A DNA stretch of 64,000 bases from Ramlibacter paludis (GTDB lineage Bacteria > Pseudomonadota > Gammaproteobacteria > Burkholderiales > Burkholderiaceae_C): contig NZ_JAKLTM010000003.1 in the NCBI RefSeq assembly GCF_022012305.1, forward strand, positions 496,001 to 560,000. Direction: 5' to 3'. The notes under the pieces were generated by a model. The model saw nothing but the letters and a program-made list of their open reading frames with translations, made no database searches and was not told the origin of the DNA. Position numbers and translations under genes: made by a program. Below are positions 1 through 8,318 of this stretch, piece after piece. Position 1 is the first letter of the stretch; each line of letters opens with the position of its first letter.

Positions 1-1275
1 TTGCCCTTTGCCGCGCGCGAAATCCATGATCACCCGCGCCGCCAGGTACAGCCGCGGCTCGATCGCGTCGACCAGGATGTACTCCGAATCGTTCGAATGC
101 GCGCCGAAGCCCGGCAGGCCGAAGCGCTCGATCACCGGCGCCTTGGTCTTGAGCGCGGCAAACGCCGCATCGGTGCCGCCGCCTTCCGGCTGGTCGTCCA
201 CCACCAGCTTCTGGCCGATTTCGGCGTAGATCGCCTGCGCATGCGCGGCCAGCTTGCGGCTGGCGTCGGTCGCTTCCAGCGGCGGGCGGCGGCGCTCGAA
301 CTTCACCGTGACCTTGGCTTCCGGCACCAGCTGCTTCTTCGCGCGCTCGCGCACGGCCGCCTCGATGCGGTCGTAGTCCGAAACGCGCAGCACGCGCACG
401 TCGGCTTCCGCCTTGGCGACCGCCGGAATCACGTTGCGGTTGGTGCCCGCCGACGCGATCGTCCAGTTCAGCTTCAGGCCCACCTGCGGCTCCGACAGGT
501 CGCGCATCTGCAGCACCTGATGCGACAGCTCGTACAGCGCGTTGACGCCGCGCTCGGGCGCGCTGCCTGCATGCGAGGCCTTGCCTTCCACCTGGATCTC
601 CACCGCGCCGATGCCGCTGGTGGCCAGCGACAGCTTGTCGTTGCCGACCCGCGTGGCTTCGAAGGACAGCACGGCGTCGTGCTCGGCGCCCGCCTGCGTG
701 ATGAAGTTGCGCGCGCCGGGCGAGCTGATCTCCTCGTCGGAATTCACCAGCACGGTCAGCGTGCCGAACTCGTTGAAGTTCAGCGACTTGAGCAGCGCCG
801 CCAGGTGCACCACCATGGCCACGCCCTGCTTGTCGTCGGCGATGCCCAGGCCCCAGGCCTTGTCGCCCTCGACGCGGAAAGGCTGCTTCTCCAGCATGCC
901 CTTGAGGTAGACGGTGTCGATGTGCGCGATCAGCAGGATGCGCTTGCTGCCCGTGCCCTTGAAGGTGCCGCTCAACATGCGGCCCGGCTGCGGCGGCGTG
1001 TCGGCCATGCGGTAGGTGGTGGCATCGGTGGGCTGGATGAACTCCACCTGGGCGCCCAGGGCGCGCAGCTTGCCGGCCACGACCTCGGTGGCGCGGTTGA
1101 TGCCCTCGATGTCCTTGCTGCCGGTCTCGATGGACACGAGTTCCTTCAGGGTGTCGAGCAAGGGCTGCTTCTGGGCGGCGGCGGCGCGCTGCACGGCGCC
1201 ATCGAGCTGGGCGAACACGGGAGCGCAGGCCAGCGCGGCGGCGGCGACGGTCAGGCGCAGGAACGACTTCTTCAA
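1..1275 (-). CDS. M20 family metallopeptidase, glutamate carboxypeptidase-like (partial)
   Basis: This is a zinc-dependent exopeptidase of the M20/CPG2 type, probably periplasmic. It starts at a TTG (1275-1273) preceded by GAGGAG at a good distance; the N-terminus MKKSFLRLTVAAAALACAP reads as a signal peptide ending near VFAQ. Metal-ligand motifs of the family are visible: HIDTVY (His118, Asp120), GIADDKQG (Asp147) and NSDEE (Glu181-Glu182, the catalytic base and a ligand). The frame stays open for 425 codons to base 1, so the C-terminus lies outside the window, although the family length (about 410-430 residues) suggests only a few residues are missing. The substrate is unknown; release of C-terminal glutamate from peptides or folate-like compounds is the family precedent. 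It is transcribed away from the MarR-type gene. Confidence 0.85.
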   Translation of the reverse strand, partial: MKKSFLRLTVAAAALACAPVFAQLDGAVQRAAAAQKQPLLDTLKELVSIETGSKDIEGINRATEVVAGKLRALGAQVEFIQPTDATTYRMADTPPQPGRMLSGTFKGTGSKRILLIAHIDTVYLKGMLEKQPFRVEGDKAWGLGIADDKQGVAMVVHLAALLKSLNFNEFGTLTVLVNSDEEISSPGARNFITQAGAEHDAVLSFEATRVGNDKLSLATSGIGAVEIQVEGKASHAGSAPERGVNALYELSHQVLQMRDLSEPQVGLKLNWTIASAGTNRNVIPAVAKAEADVRVLRVSDYDRIEAAVRERAKKQLVPEAKVTVKFERRRPPLEATDASRKLAAHAQAIYAEIGQKLVVDDQPEGGGTDAAFAALKTKAPVIERFGLPGFGAHSNDSEYILVDAIEPRLYLAARVIMDFARGKGQ

Positions 1276-1324
1276 ACGCGATCTCCTCGGCAAAAGCCTG
1301 CGAGCATAGCGGCAAAAAAATTGG

Positions 1325-1353
1325 TTGACTCCGGCAAGTAACAGGCCGAGACT
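1325..1353 (+). promoter_or_regulatory. Candidate sigma-70 promoter of the MarR-GNAT gene
   Basis: TTGACT at 1325-1330 and GAGACT at 1348-1353 are separated by exactly 17 bases. The -10-like hexamer ends 6 bases before the ATG at 1360, so transcription would start at or next to the start codon. There is no ribosome binding site, which fits a leaderless mRNA. Inferred from sequence only. Confidence 0.35.
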
Positions 1354-1359
1354 GCCGCC

Positions 1360-2280
1360 ATGGAGCCCGTTTCCCCGGCGGACGTCAAGGCCGTGCGCGC
1401 CTTCAACCGCTTCTACACGCAGCGCATCGGCGTCCTCAAGCGCTATCTCGACACCGACTTCACGCTGACCGAGGTGCGCGTGCTGTACGAGCTCGCGCAC
1501 TCCCCGGCGCTCACCGCCAGCGACCTCGCGCACGGCCTCGAACTCGACCCGGGTTACCTGAGCCGCATCCTGCGGCGCTTCGAGGCGCAAGGCTGGCTCG
1601 CCCGCACCACGGCGCCGCACGACGGCCGCCAGAGCCTGCTGCAACTGACCGAGGCGGGCTACGCCACCTTCGCCCCGCTGCAGCAGAAGTCGCGCGACGA
1701 AACCGCCGAACTGCTCGCCGCCGTGCCGGCGCCGGCGCGCGCCCGCCTGATCGCGGCGCTGGGCACGGTGCACCAGTTGCTCGACCCGACCGGCGCCGAG
1801 CGCCGCATCGTGTTGCGCGACCCCCGGCCCGGCGACCTGGGCTGGGTCGTGCAGGCGCATGGTGAGCTCTATGCGCGCGAGTTCGGCTATACGAGCGAAT
1901 TCGAGGCGCTGGTCGCGGAGATCGCCGCACACTACCTGCGCAAGTTCGATCCGCAATGGGAGAAAGGCTGGATCGCCGAACTCGATGGCGAGCGCGTCGG
2001 TTCGGTCTTCGTCGTGCGCAAGTCGCGCACCGTCGCCAAGCTGCGCCTGCTGATCCTGCTGCCGCAGGCGCGCGGCCTGGGCCTGGGCGGGCAGCTCACG
2101 GACGCCTGCCTGGACTTCGCCCGGGCCAAGGGCTACCGCAAGATGGTGCTGTGGACGCAAAGCCACCTGGAGGCGGCGCGCGCCATCTACAAGTCGCGCG
2201 GCTTCCAGTGCGTGGCCACCGAATCCAACCACGCCTTCGGGCATGACCTGGAAAGCGAAACCTGGGAGCTGAGGCTCTGA
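1360..2280 (+). CDS. MarR-type regulator fused to GNAT acetyltransferase
   Basis: This is a 306-residue two-domain protein. Residues about 10-145 form a MarR winged helix (TLTEVRVLYELAH, then DLAHGLELDPGYLSRIL as the recognition region and the wing TTAPHDGRQSLLQL). Residues about 155-306 form a GNAT fold with the acetyl-CoA loop QARGLGLGGQL and the C-terminal KMVLWTQSHLEAARAIYKSRGF. Such HTH-GNAT fusions are a known family; the acetyl acceptor is usually unknown. The fusion suggests that DNA binding and N-acetylation respond to the same small molecule. It is divergent from the M20 peptidase and followed by an EamA exporter that begins at its stop codon, so the exporter may be its regulatory target. 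That link is inference. Confidence 0.88.
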   Translation: MEPVSPADVKAVRAFNRFYTQRIGVLKRYLDTDFTLTEVRVLYELAHSPALTASDLAHGLELDPGYLSRILRRFEAQGWLARTTAPHDGRQSLLQLTEAGYATFAPLQQKSRDETAELLAAVPAPARARLIAALGTVHQLLDPTGAERRIVLRDPRPGDLGWVVQAHGELYAREFGYTSEFEALVAEIAAHYLRKFDPQWEKGWIAELDGERVGSVFVVRKSRTVAKLRLLILLPQARGLGLGGQLTDACLDFARAKGYRKMVLWTQSHLEAARAIYKSRGFQCVATESNHAFGHDLESETWELRL

Positions 2281-2312
2281 ACCGCGCCCTGCTTGCCGCC
2301 GCGGGCGCCAGC

Positions 2313-3179
2313 GTGCTGGTCGGCGCGGGCATCGTCGCCTCGCGCTTCGTCGTGGCGGAGGTGCCGCCGCTGACGCTGGCCATGCTGCGCTACACGATCG
2401 GCTTCGCCTGCCTGCTGCCCTTCGCGCTGCCCACGCTGGGCGATGCCCTGCGGGTGCTGCGGCGGCGCGACCTCCTGGCCTTGACGGCACTCGGCGTCGG
2501 CCAGTTCGCCGTGCTGATCGCCCTCCTCAACTTCGGCCTGCAGCGCGTGGGCGCGGGCCAGGCGGCCCTGATCTTCAGCCTGTTCCCCCTGCTCACGCTG
2601 CTGCTCGGCGCGGCGCTCGGGCGCGAGCAGGTCGGCGGCCGGCTGCTGCTGGGCGTGCTGCTGTCGATCGCCGGCGTCGCGCTGTCGCTCTGGCCCAAGC
2701 TGCAGGCCGCGCACGGCGGCGGCTGGTGGGGCGAACTCGCCGTGCTGGCGTCCGCGGCGATCGGCGCCCTGTGCAGCGTGCTGTACCGCCCTTACCTGCA
2801 GCGCTATCCGACGGTGCCGGTGTCGGCCTTCGCGATGCTGGCCTCGGTGGTGTTCCTGGCGCTGGCGGCGCTCGGCGAACACTGGCCGGCGCGCGTCGCC
2901 GCCATCAGCGTGACGGCATGGCTGGTCGTGGCCTTCATCGGCGTGTCGAGCGCCGTCGGCTACTTCTGGTGGCTGTTCGCGCTGAAGAACGAATCGCCGA
3001 CGCGGGTCACCGTGTTCCTGGCGCTGAACCCGGTGACGGCCGCCCTGCTCGGGTCGCTGTTGCTCGCGGAACCGCTCGGCGTCCACCTGCTCGCGGCGCT
3101 GGCCTTGATCGCCGCGGGCCTCTGGCTCGCGACCCGGCCGCCGCGCGCGTTGGTGAATCGACAGGTCCGCCCGGGATAA
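2313..3179 (+). CDS. EamA/DMT family permease
   Basis: This inner-membrane protein of the drug/metabolite transporter superfamily has about ten hydrophobic helices and the duplicated EamA layout (the second repeat begins near WWGELAVLASAAIGALCSV). The substrate cannot be read from sequence. The first standard start is GTG 2313, but that cuts the first membrane helix short. An in-frame CTG at 2277, overlapping the TGA of the preceding gene, would give MNRALLAAAGASVLVGAGIV and a complete helix 1, with GGGAG 8 bases upstream, so the true start may be CTG. It ends 7 bases before the chromate transporter pair and probably shares a transcript with the MarR-GNAT gene. Confidence 0.85.
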   Translation: MLVGAGIVASRFVVAEVPPLTLAMLRYTIGFACLLPFALPTLGDALRVLRRRDLLALTALGVGQFAVLIALLNFGLQRVGAGQAALIFSLFPLLTLLLGAALGREQVGGRLLLGVLLSIAGVALSLWPKLQAAHGGGWWGELAVLASAAIGALCSVLYRPYLQRYPTVPVSAFAMLASVVFLALAALGEHWPARVAAISVTAWLVVAFIGVSSAVGYFWWLFALKNESPTRVTVFLALNPVTAALLGSLLLAEPLGVHLLAALALIAAGLWLATRPPRALVNRQVRPG

Positions 3180-3186
3180 TGCAGGC

Positions 3187-3783
3187 ATGACCGCTTCCCC
3201 GCCCGCCGCCGCCGACGCGGCTGCGCAGTCCCGGCCGCGGCCGGCCGACCTCACCGACCTCTTCGTCTCCTTCACCGTGCTGGCCCTGCAGGGCTTCGGC
3301 GGCGTGCTGGCCGTGGTGCAGCGCGAGTTGGTGGAGAAGAAGGGCTGGATGACGAAGGAGGAATTCGTCGAGGAATGGGCGGTGGCGCAGATCATGCCGG
3401 GGCCCAACGTCATCAACCTGTCGATCACCCTGGGCGCGCGCTACTTCGGCTGGCGCGGCGCCGTCGTAGCCGTGCTGGGCATGCTCACCTGCCCCTTGCT
3501 GGTGGTGCTCTCGCTGGCCCTGGTCTATGCGCAGTTCTCCACCAGCCCGCAGGTGGCAGGCGCGCTGCGCGGCATGGGCGCGGTGGCCGCCGGCCTGATC
3601 ACCGCCACCGGCCTCAAGCTGATGGTGGCGCTGCAGAAGAACATCCTGGGGCTGCCCCTGTGCATCGCGCTGGGCATCCTGGCTTTCGTCGCCATCGCCT
3701 GGCTCAAGCTGCCGCTCCTGTGGGTGCTGCTGGCGCTGGGCGGCCTGGGCTGGTCGCTCGCCTACCGGAGGCTGCGCGCATGA
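3187..3783 (+). CDS. Chromate transporter, N-terminal-type subunit (CHR family)
   Basis: A 198-residue inner-membrane protein matching one six-helix CHR domain. It carries the family signature near the N-terminus: a LQGFGGVLAVVQRELVEKKG segment, then WMTKEEFVEEWAVAQIMPGPN. CHR proteins export chromate (or take up related oxyanions) using the proton gradient. Long ChrA proteins have two such domains; here they are separate genes, the short-chain form that works as a pair. The stop codon overlaps the next ATG (ATGA, 3780-3783), so translation is coupled and equal amounts are likely. GATAAT at 3175-3180, just before ATG, may be a -10 box. Confidence 0.87.
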   Translation: MTASPPAAADAAAQSRPRPADLTDLFVSFTVLALQGFGGVLAVVQRELVEKKGWMTKEEFVEEWAVAQIMPGPNVINLSITLGARYFGWRGAVVAVLGMLTCPLLVVLSLALVYAQFSTSPQVAGALRGMGAVAAGLITATGLKLMVALQKNILGLPLCIALGILAFVAIAWLKLPLLWVLLALGGLGWSLAYRRLRA

Positions 3784-4355
3784 ACACCATCGTGCTGGGC
3801 CTGCCCGACTGGCTCTCGCTGCTCGGGCACTACATGGCGCTGTCGCTGCTGTGCGTGGGCGGCGCGATCACCACCGCGCCCGACATGCACCGCTTCCTGG
3901 TGCAGGAAAAAGGCTGGCTGACCGACCCGCAGTTCAGCGCCTCGATCGCCATCGCGCAGGCGGCGCCGGGCCCGAACGTCCTGTTCACCGGGCTCATGGG
4001 CTGGAACGTGGGCCTGAACGCCGGAGGCCTGCCGACCGCCCTGCTCGGCATGCTGGTGTGCCTGGGCGGCATCATGCTTCCGAGCTCGGTGCTGGCCTAT
4101 GCGACGGCGCAGTGGAGCCATCGCAACCGCGACCTGCGCGCCGTGCGTGCCTTCAAGCAAGGCCTGGCGCCGCTGGTGATCGCGCTGCTGGTGGCCACCG
4201 GTTGGATCCTGGCGACCGCCAACGGCTATGCGATCCGCAACTGGCCGACCTGGGCGGTGACCATCGTCACCACGCTGGTGGTCTGGCGCACCCGCCTGCA
4301 CCTGTTGTGGCTGCTGGGAGCGGGCGCGGTGATCGGCGCCCTGGGTTGGGTCTAG
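3780..4355 (+). CDS. Chromate transporter, C-terminal-type subunit (CHR family)
   Basis: A 191-residue membrane protein, the partner of the preceding gene. It has the same CHR hallmarks in the second half-unit: LLCVGGAITTAPDMHRFLV, then KGWLTDPQFSASIAIAQAAPGPN, and hydrophobic helices to the C-terminus. It starts at the ATG inside ATGA with the stop of the first subunit. Its TAG stop lies in a CTAG tetramer that also supplies the stop of the convergent lipoprotein gene, so the two coding regions overlap by 4 bases with no room for a terminator. The likely role is chromate or other oxyanion efflux as a heterodimer; the substrate is not proven. Confidence 0.87.
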   Translation: MNTIVLGLPDWLSLLGHYMALSLLCVGGAITTAPDMHRFLVQEKGWLTDPQFSASIAIAQAAPGPNVLFTGLMGWNVGLNAGGLPTALLGMLVCLGGIMLPSSVLAYATAQWSHRNRDLRAVRAFKQGLAPLVIALLVATGWILATANGYAIRNWPTWAVTIVTTLVVWRTRLHLLWLLGAGAVIGALGWV

Positions 4356-4681
4356 CGCGGGTTCTCGAAGAACACGTAAGTCCCGAAGCCACCGACCTCG
4401 AAGTACACCTTCTTCTCGCCCGGATCGACCGCGAAGTTCAGGTTCTCGTCGAGGACGCCATAGCCGTAGCGGTAGTTGCGCGGCGAGCCGTCGTCGGTGC
4501 CGAGGCCGGTACTGAGCTTGTCGACCTTGAGGAAGCGCCGCACGACCTTGTCGCCGGAGTAGATCTCCAGCACGCCGTTGGTGCCGGTCCAGTTCTGGAT
4601 GTCGCGCCCCAGCTTGTTCTGCTGCTCCTGCGTGCAGCCGCCCAGTGCCAGCAGCACGGCGGCGATGGCGATCCGGTTCAT
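4352..4681 (-). CDS. Small predicted lipoprotein
   Basis: A 109-residue protein whose N-terminus MNRIAIAAVLLALGGCTQEQ ends in a lipobox (LGGC, Cys16), so it is predicted to be lipid-anchored in the envelope. The rest is rich in Asp, Gly and Tyr with beta-type alternation (VLEIYSGDKVVRRFLKVDKL, VYFEVGGFGTYVFF). I do not recognise a functional family. It is the last gene of a four-gene minus-strand operon, with ATGA overlap to the sirtuin gene. No role is assigned. Confidence 0.75.
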   Translation of the reverse strand: MNRIAIAAVLLALGGCTQEQQNKLGRDIQNWTGTNGVLEIYSGDKVVRRFLKVDKLSTGLGTDDGSPRNYRYGYGVLDENLNFAVDPGEKKVYFEVGGFGTYVFFENPR

Positions 4682-5403
4682 CCCTGTTCCTCCAGCAAGA
4701 GCGGCAGCAAGGCGGCCGCGGTACCGCGCAGCACCGCGTCGGCGGCATCGTCCAGGTCGCTTGCGTGCGGATTCAGCACGACGACCCGGCCCGGCGTGGC
4801 ACGCGCCAGGCCGGCCGCAGGATAGACCATCCCGGAGGTTCCCACCACCAGCATCAGGTCACAGGCCGCGGCTGCGTCTTCGGCCGCCGCCAGTTCGGCG
4901 GCGGGCAGCAGCTCGCCGAACCACACCACCGCGGGCCGGCGCAGGTTGCCGCACACAGGGCAGGACGGCGGGCTGCCCGTACGCAGGACCGCGACGTCGC
5001 AGCAAGCGCGGGGCGCATCGAGCCATCGGTCCGCGGCCAGGTTGCCATGCAGGGCCAGCACGCCCGGGGAGCCGGCGCGCTGGTGCAGGCCGTCGACGTT
5101 CTGCGTGACCACCGCCAGGCGGCCGGGGTGCCGCTGCTGGAACGCGGCGACCGCGCGGTGGCCCGCGTTCGGTTCCACCTGGCGCAGGGCTTCGCGCCGC
5201 ATCGCATACCAGTCCCACACCATCGAAGGATTGCGCCGGAAGGCGTCCTCCGTGGCCAGGTCCTCGGGCCGGAACTTCGCCCACAAGCCGGTCTGCGCAT
5301 CGCGGAAGGTCGGCACGCCGGACTCCGCGCTCATGCCGGCGCCGCTCAGGAGGACGATGCGGCGCGCAGCCCGGACCCAGTCGCGGACTTCTTGCGGGCT
5401 CAA
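4678..5403 (-). CDS. cobB: Sir2-family NAD-dependent protein deacylase
   Basis: A 241-residue sirtuin that removes acyl groups from lysines using NAD. Visible motifs are GAGMSAESGVPTFRD (NAD binding), TQNVDGLHQRAG, the catalytic His in LALHGNLA, a zinc site (ACCDV and CPVCG), VVWFGELLP and VVGTSGMVYPAA. WYAMRR matches the Tyr-x-x-Arg of sirtuins with desuccinylase/demalonylase activity, so succinyl-lysine is a plausible substrate. The first zinc pair is CC rather than CxxC. The start is TTG at 5403, overlapping the upstream stop (TTGA); a longer frame upstream only re-reads the neighbouring gene. The symbol is by family similarity. Confidence 0.87.
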   Translation of the reverse strand: MSPQEVRDWVRAARRIVLLSGAGMSAESGVPTFRDAQTGLWAKFRPEDLATEDAFRRNPSMVWDWYAMRREALRQVEPNAGHRAVAAFQQRHPGRLAVVTQNVDGLHQRAGSPGVLALHGNLAADRWLDAPRACCDVAVLRTGSPPSCPVCGNLRRPAVVWFGELLPAAELAAAEDAAAACDLMLVVGTSGMVYPAAGLARATPGRVVVLNPHASDLDDAADAVLRGTAAALLPLLLEEQG

Positions 5404-6524
5404 CGCCGCGCCGCGTGCGTCGCGCGTCCCTTGCTGCCCTTGCGGTGGAAATACACCTCTTCGGCCAGGCGCCGCATGGCGGCGGTGCCCAGCAGCTGGT
5501 TGAAGACCCAGTCGTTCTGCAGTTTCTCGTACAGCCAGCGCACCGCACGCTTGGCGCGGAAGGTGGGATAGCGGCGCGGCAGCCATGCGGCTGGGTCGTC
5601 CTTGCGGCCTTGCAGGAATGCCGCCACCGCTTCGCCCGCCTCCTGGCCGTGGCGCAGCGCCGTGTGGATGCCGCCCGCGGTCGCCGGCGAGACCATGCCG
5701 GCGGCATCGCCGACCAGCAGCGCGCCGGGCCGCGCCACCCGTTCCAGCAGGCCGCCGCAGGGAATCATGCCCGCGCGCACCGAGCGCGCCGGCCCCAGCG
5801 GCTGCACCAGGTGCGAGGTCTTTTCCAGCAGGCCGTCGAGGCGCAGGCGTCCGTGGCCGGCGCCCGGCAACACGCGGCGCGCCAGTCCCACCTGCGCGGC
5901 CGCCACGCCCGCGACGGCCCAGCCGATGTAGCCCGGCGCCAGTTCGCGGTCGACGAAGCAGTGCAGGAAGTTGCGGTCCATCTCCGCGTCCGGATACTCG
6001 TGCTCCACGCCGAACAGGAACTCGCGGTTCTGCGACAGGCCCAGCGACTTCGCGACGCGCGAGAACGGGCCGTCCGCGCCTATCAGGTAGCGCGTGCGGA
6101 CGGCTTCGCCGGAGGCCAGCGGGATCTCCCAGCCCTCGGCGCCCGACACGGGCCGTGCTTCGGTGAACAGCGTTTCCAGCCGCACCTCCGCGCCGGACGC
6201 GCGCACCGAACCGACCATCCAGTCCAGCAGGGCCGGCGCGTCGGTGGCCCAGAAGTAGTAGCCGGGCGCGTACAGGTCCAGGTGGCGCAGGTTGGGCGCG
6301 TACAGGCGCACGCCGTCGATCCGGCGCACCAGCGCGGGCGGCACTTCCTGCAGCCAGGCGATCTCCTCGATGGCGTCCTTCACGATCACGCCGGTCGTGT
6401 GCAGGCGCGCGCCGGCGGACTGCTTCTTTTCCAGCACCAGCACGCGCAGGCCGGCCAAGGCCGCGGCCCGGGCCGCCGCCAGCCCGGCAAAGCTCGCGCC
6501 GACCACGACCAGGTCGAAACTCAT
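5400..6524 (-). CDS. FAD-dependent oxidoreductase, geranylgeranyl reductase-like
   Basis: A 374-residue flavoprotein. The N-terminal Rossmann fold has [16 protein letters not shown] (FAD ADP-binding GxGxxG variant) followed by [22 protein letters not shown] and [22 protein letters not shown] are the second and third FAD motifs of the p-hydroxybenzoate hydroxylase/geranylgeranyl reductase superfamily. It could reduce or hydroxylate a lipid or aromatic substrate; the exact reaction is not visible. The basic C-terminal tail ([15 protein letters not shown]) is probably not catalytic. It overlaps rlmB upstream (ATGA) and the sirtuin downstream (TTGA), so it is translated as part of one operon. Confidence 0.82.
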   Translation of the reverse strand: MSFDLVVVGASFAGLAAARAAALAGLRVLVLEKKQSAGARLHTTGVIVKDAIEEIAWLQEVPPALVRRIDGVRLYAPNLRHLDLYAPGYYFWATDAPALLDWMVGSVRASGAEVRLETLFTEARPVSGAEGWEIPLASGEAVRTRYLIGADGPFSRVAKSLGLSQNREFLFGVEHEYPDAEMDRNFLHCFVDRELAPGYIGWAVAGVAAAQVGLARRVLPGAGHGRLRLDGLLEKTSHLVQPLGPARSVRAGMIPCGGLLERVARPGALLVGDAAGMVSPATAGGIHTALRHGQEAGEAVAAFLQGRKDDPAAWLPRRYPTFRAKRAVRWLYEKLQNDWVFNQLLGTAAMRRLAEEVYFHRKGSKGRATHAARR

Positions 6525-7264
6525 GCCGCCTTTCGCTGCCGCACCGCTTCGTACAGGCAGATCCCGCTGGCCACCGAGACGTTCAGGCTCTCCACCGCGC
6601 CCAGCATCGGGATGGACACCAGCGCATCGCAGGTCTTGCGCGTCAGCTGGCGCAGGCCCGTGCCCTCGGCGCCCATCACGAGGGCCGTGGGCGCCTTCAG
6701 GTCGGCCTGGTACAGCGTCTGGTCGGCCTCGTCGCTCAGGCCCAGGCACCAGATGTTGCGCTCCTTCAGTTCGCCCAGCGTGCGCGCCAGGTTGGTGACC
6801 ATGAAGTAAGGCACCGTTTCCGCCGCGCCGCTGGCCACCTTGGCCACGGTGGCATTGATGCCCACCGCATGGTCCTTGGGCGCGATCACGGCGTGCGCGC
6901 CGGCACCGTCGGCCACCCGCAGGCAGGCGCCCAGGTTGTGCGGGTCGGTCACGCCATCGAGCACCAGCAGCAGCGGCGGGCCCTGCACGCCATCGAGCAG
7001 GTCGTCCAGCGAGGTGACCGTGGGCAGGGTTTCGACCCGCGCCACCACGCCCTGGTGGCCGGCGCTGCCCGCCAGCCGCGACAGGCGCAGGGCATCGGCC
7101 TCGATCGGCCGCAGGCCGGCCTCCTGGGCGCGCTGCAGGAACTGGCGCATGCGCGCATCCCGCCGCGTGGATTCGTAATACAGCTCCAGGATGGAGCGAG
7201 GTGCGGTGCGCAGGCGCACCCCCACGGCATGGAAGCCGAACAGGACTTTCGGGGCAGACGACAT
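6521..7264 (-). CDS. rlmB: 23S rRNA (guanosine-2251-2'-O)-methyltransferase RlmB
   Basis: A 247-residue SpoU-family (SPOUT) methyltransferase that methylates the ribose of G2251 in the peptidyl-transferase loop of 23S rRNA. An N-terminal substrate-binding domain ([14 protein letters not shown], about residues 1-80) precedes the trefoil-knot domain with its three motifs: [39 protein letters not shown] and [20 protein letters not shown]. It is the first gene of the four-gene minus operon that ends with the small lipoprotein. A 31-base gap separates it from the Bug gene. Confidence 0.95.
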   Translation of the reverse strand: MSSAPKVLFGFHAVGVRLRTAPRSILELYYESTRRDARMRQFLQRAQEAGLRPIEADALRLSRLAGSAGHQGVVARVETLPTVTSLDDLLDGVQGPPLLLVLDGVTDPHNLGACLRVADGAGAHAVIAPKDHAVGINATVAKVASGAAETVPYFMVTNLARTLGELKERNIWCLGLSDEADQTLYQADLKAPTALVMGAEGTGLRQLTRKTCDALVSIPMLGAVESLNVSVASGICLYEAVRQRKAA

Positions 7265-7295
7265 TGGCGGGATTATCCCCGCCCGGCAGAGCCGG

Positions 7296-8270
7296 CTAGT
7301 CGAGCTTGGCGCCCGAGGCCTTCACCACTTGCGCCCATTTGCGGATGTCGTCCTGCAGGATGCGGCCGAACTGCTCGGGCGTCGTGGGATAGGGGTCCGC
7401 GCCCACGCCGCTGAACTTCTCCAGCAGGTCCTTGTCCTTCAGCAGCTCGCCGACGTCGGCGTTGATCTTGCGCACCACCGCCTCGGGCGTGCCGGCCGGC
7501 GCCAGGATGCCGAACCAGGGGCTCAGCTCGAAGCCCGCCAGGCCGGCTTCGCCCAGCGTCGGCACGTTGGGGAAGGTCGCCGAACGATGGGCGCCCGTCA
7601 CCGCCAGCGCCCGCAGCTTGTCGCCGCGGATGTGGCCCGCCACCGAGGGCAGGCTGCTGAAGGTCATCTGGATCTGGCCGCCGATGGTGTCGGTCAGGGC
7701 CCCGGCGGCGCCCTTGTACGGCACGTGGACCAGCTTGATGCCCTGGTTCATGTTGACCATCTCGCCCAGCAGCTGGTTCAGCGAGCCGTTGCCGGCGGAG
7801 CCGAAATTCACCTGGCCCGGGTGCGCCTTGGCATAGGCGACCAGCTCGCCCATGGTCTTGGGCGGGAAGGCGTTGTTCACGACCAGCGCGAAGGGCACGG
7901 TAGCCACCGTCGCCACGGTGGCGAAATCCTTGTAAGGCTCGTAACCGAGGCTCTTGTAGAGGCTGCCGTTGATGGCCTGGGTGCCCACGTAGCTCATGAG
8001 CAGCGTGTAGCCGTCGGCCGGCGCCTTGGCGACGAACTCGGTGCCGACGTTGCCGCCCGCGCCCGGCTTGTTCTCGACGACGACGGGCTGGCCCCACTTC
8101 TCCGACAGCTTCTGGCCCACGATGCGGGCCAGCGCATCGGACGCGCCGCCTGGGGTCTGCGGCACGATCAGCTTGACCGGCTTGTTGGGGAAGGCGCCCT
8201 GCGCGAAGGCGGCGGGAGCGAGCACGAAGGCGGCTGCCAGGGCAGCGAGGGTGAGGCGGCGGGTCTGCAT
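7296..8270 (-). CDS. Bug-type periplasmic substrate-binding protein (tripartite tricarboxylate transporter family)
   Basis: A 324-residue periplasmic solute-binding protein. [19 protein letters not shown] is a signal peptide ending near AFAQG. The mature part has the Bug hallmarks [58 protein letters not shown] and [18 protein letters not shown]. These proteins bind organic acids for TctAB-type transport or for sensing; no transporter genes lie beside it, which is usual for the greatly expanded Bug family of Burkholderiales. An alternative start is ATG 8279, three codons upstream. Confidence 0.92.
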   Translation of the reverse strand: MQTRRLTLAALAAAFVLAPAAFAQGAFPNKPVKLIVPQTPGGASDALARIVGQKLSEKWGQPVVVENKPGAGGNVGTEFVAKAPADGYTLLMSYVGTQAINGSLYKSLGYEPYKDFATVATVATVPFALVVNNAFPPKTMGELVAYAKAHPGQVNFGSAGNGSLNQLLGEMVNMNQGIKLVHVPYKGAAGALTDTIGGQIQMTFSSLPSVAGHIRGDKLRALAVTGAHRSATFPNVPTLGEAGLAGFELSPWFGILAPAGTPEAVVRKINADVGELLKDKDLLEKFSGVGADPYPTTPEQFGRILQDDIRKWAQVVKASGAKLD

Positions 8271-8318
8271 GCGCCCCATCTTAGGGGCGTGTGTGCATGC
8301 CACCCATGTGGGAATCCC

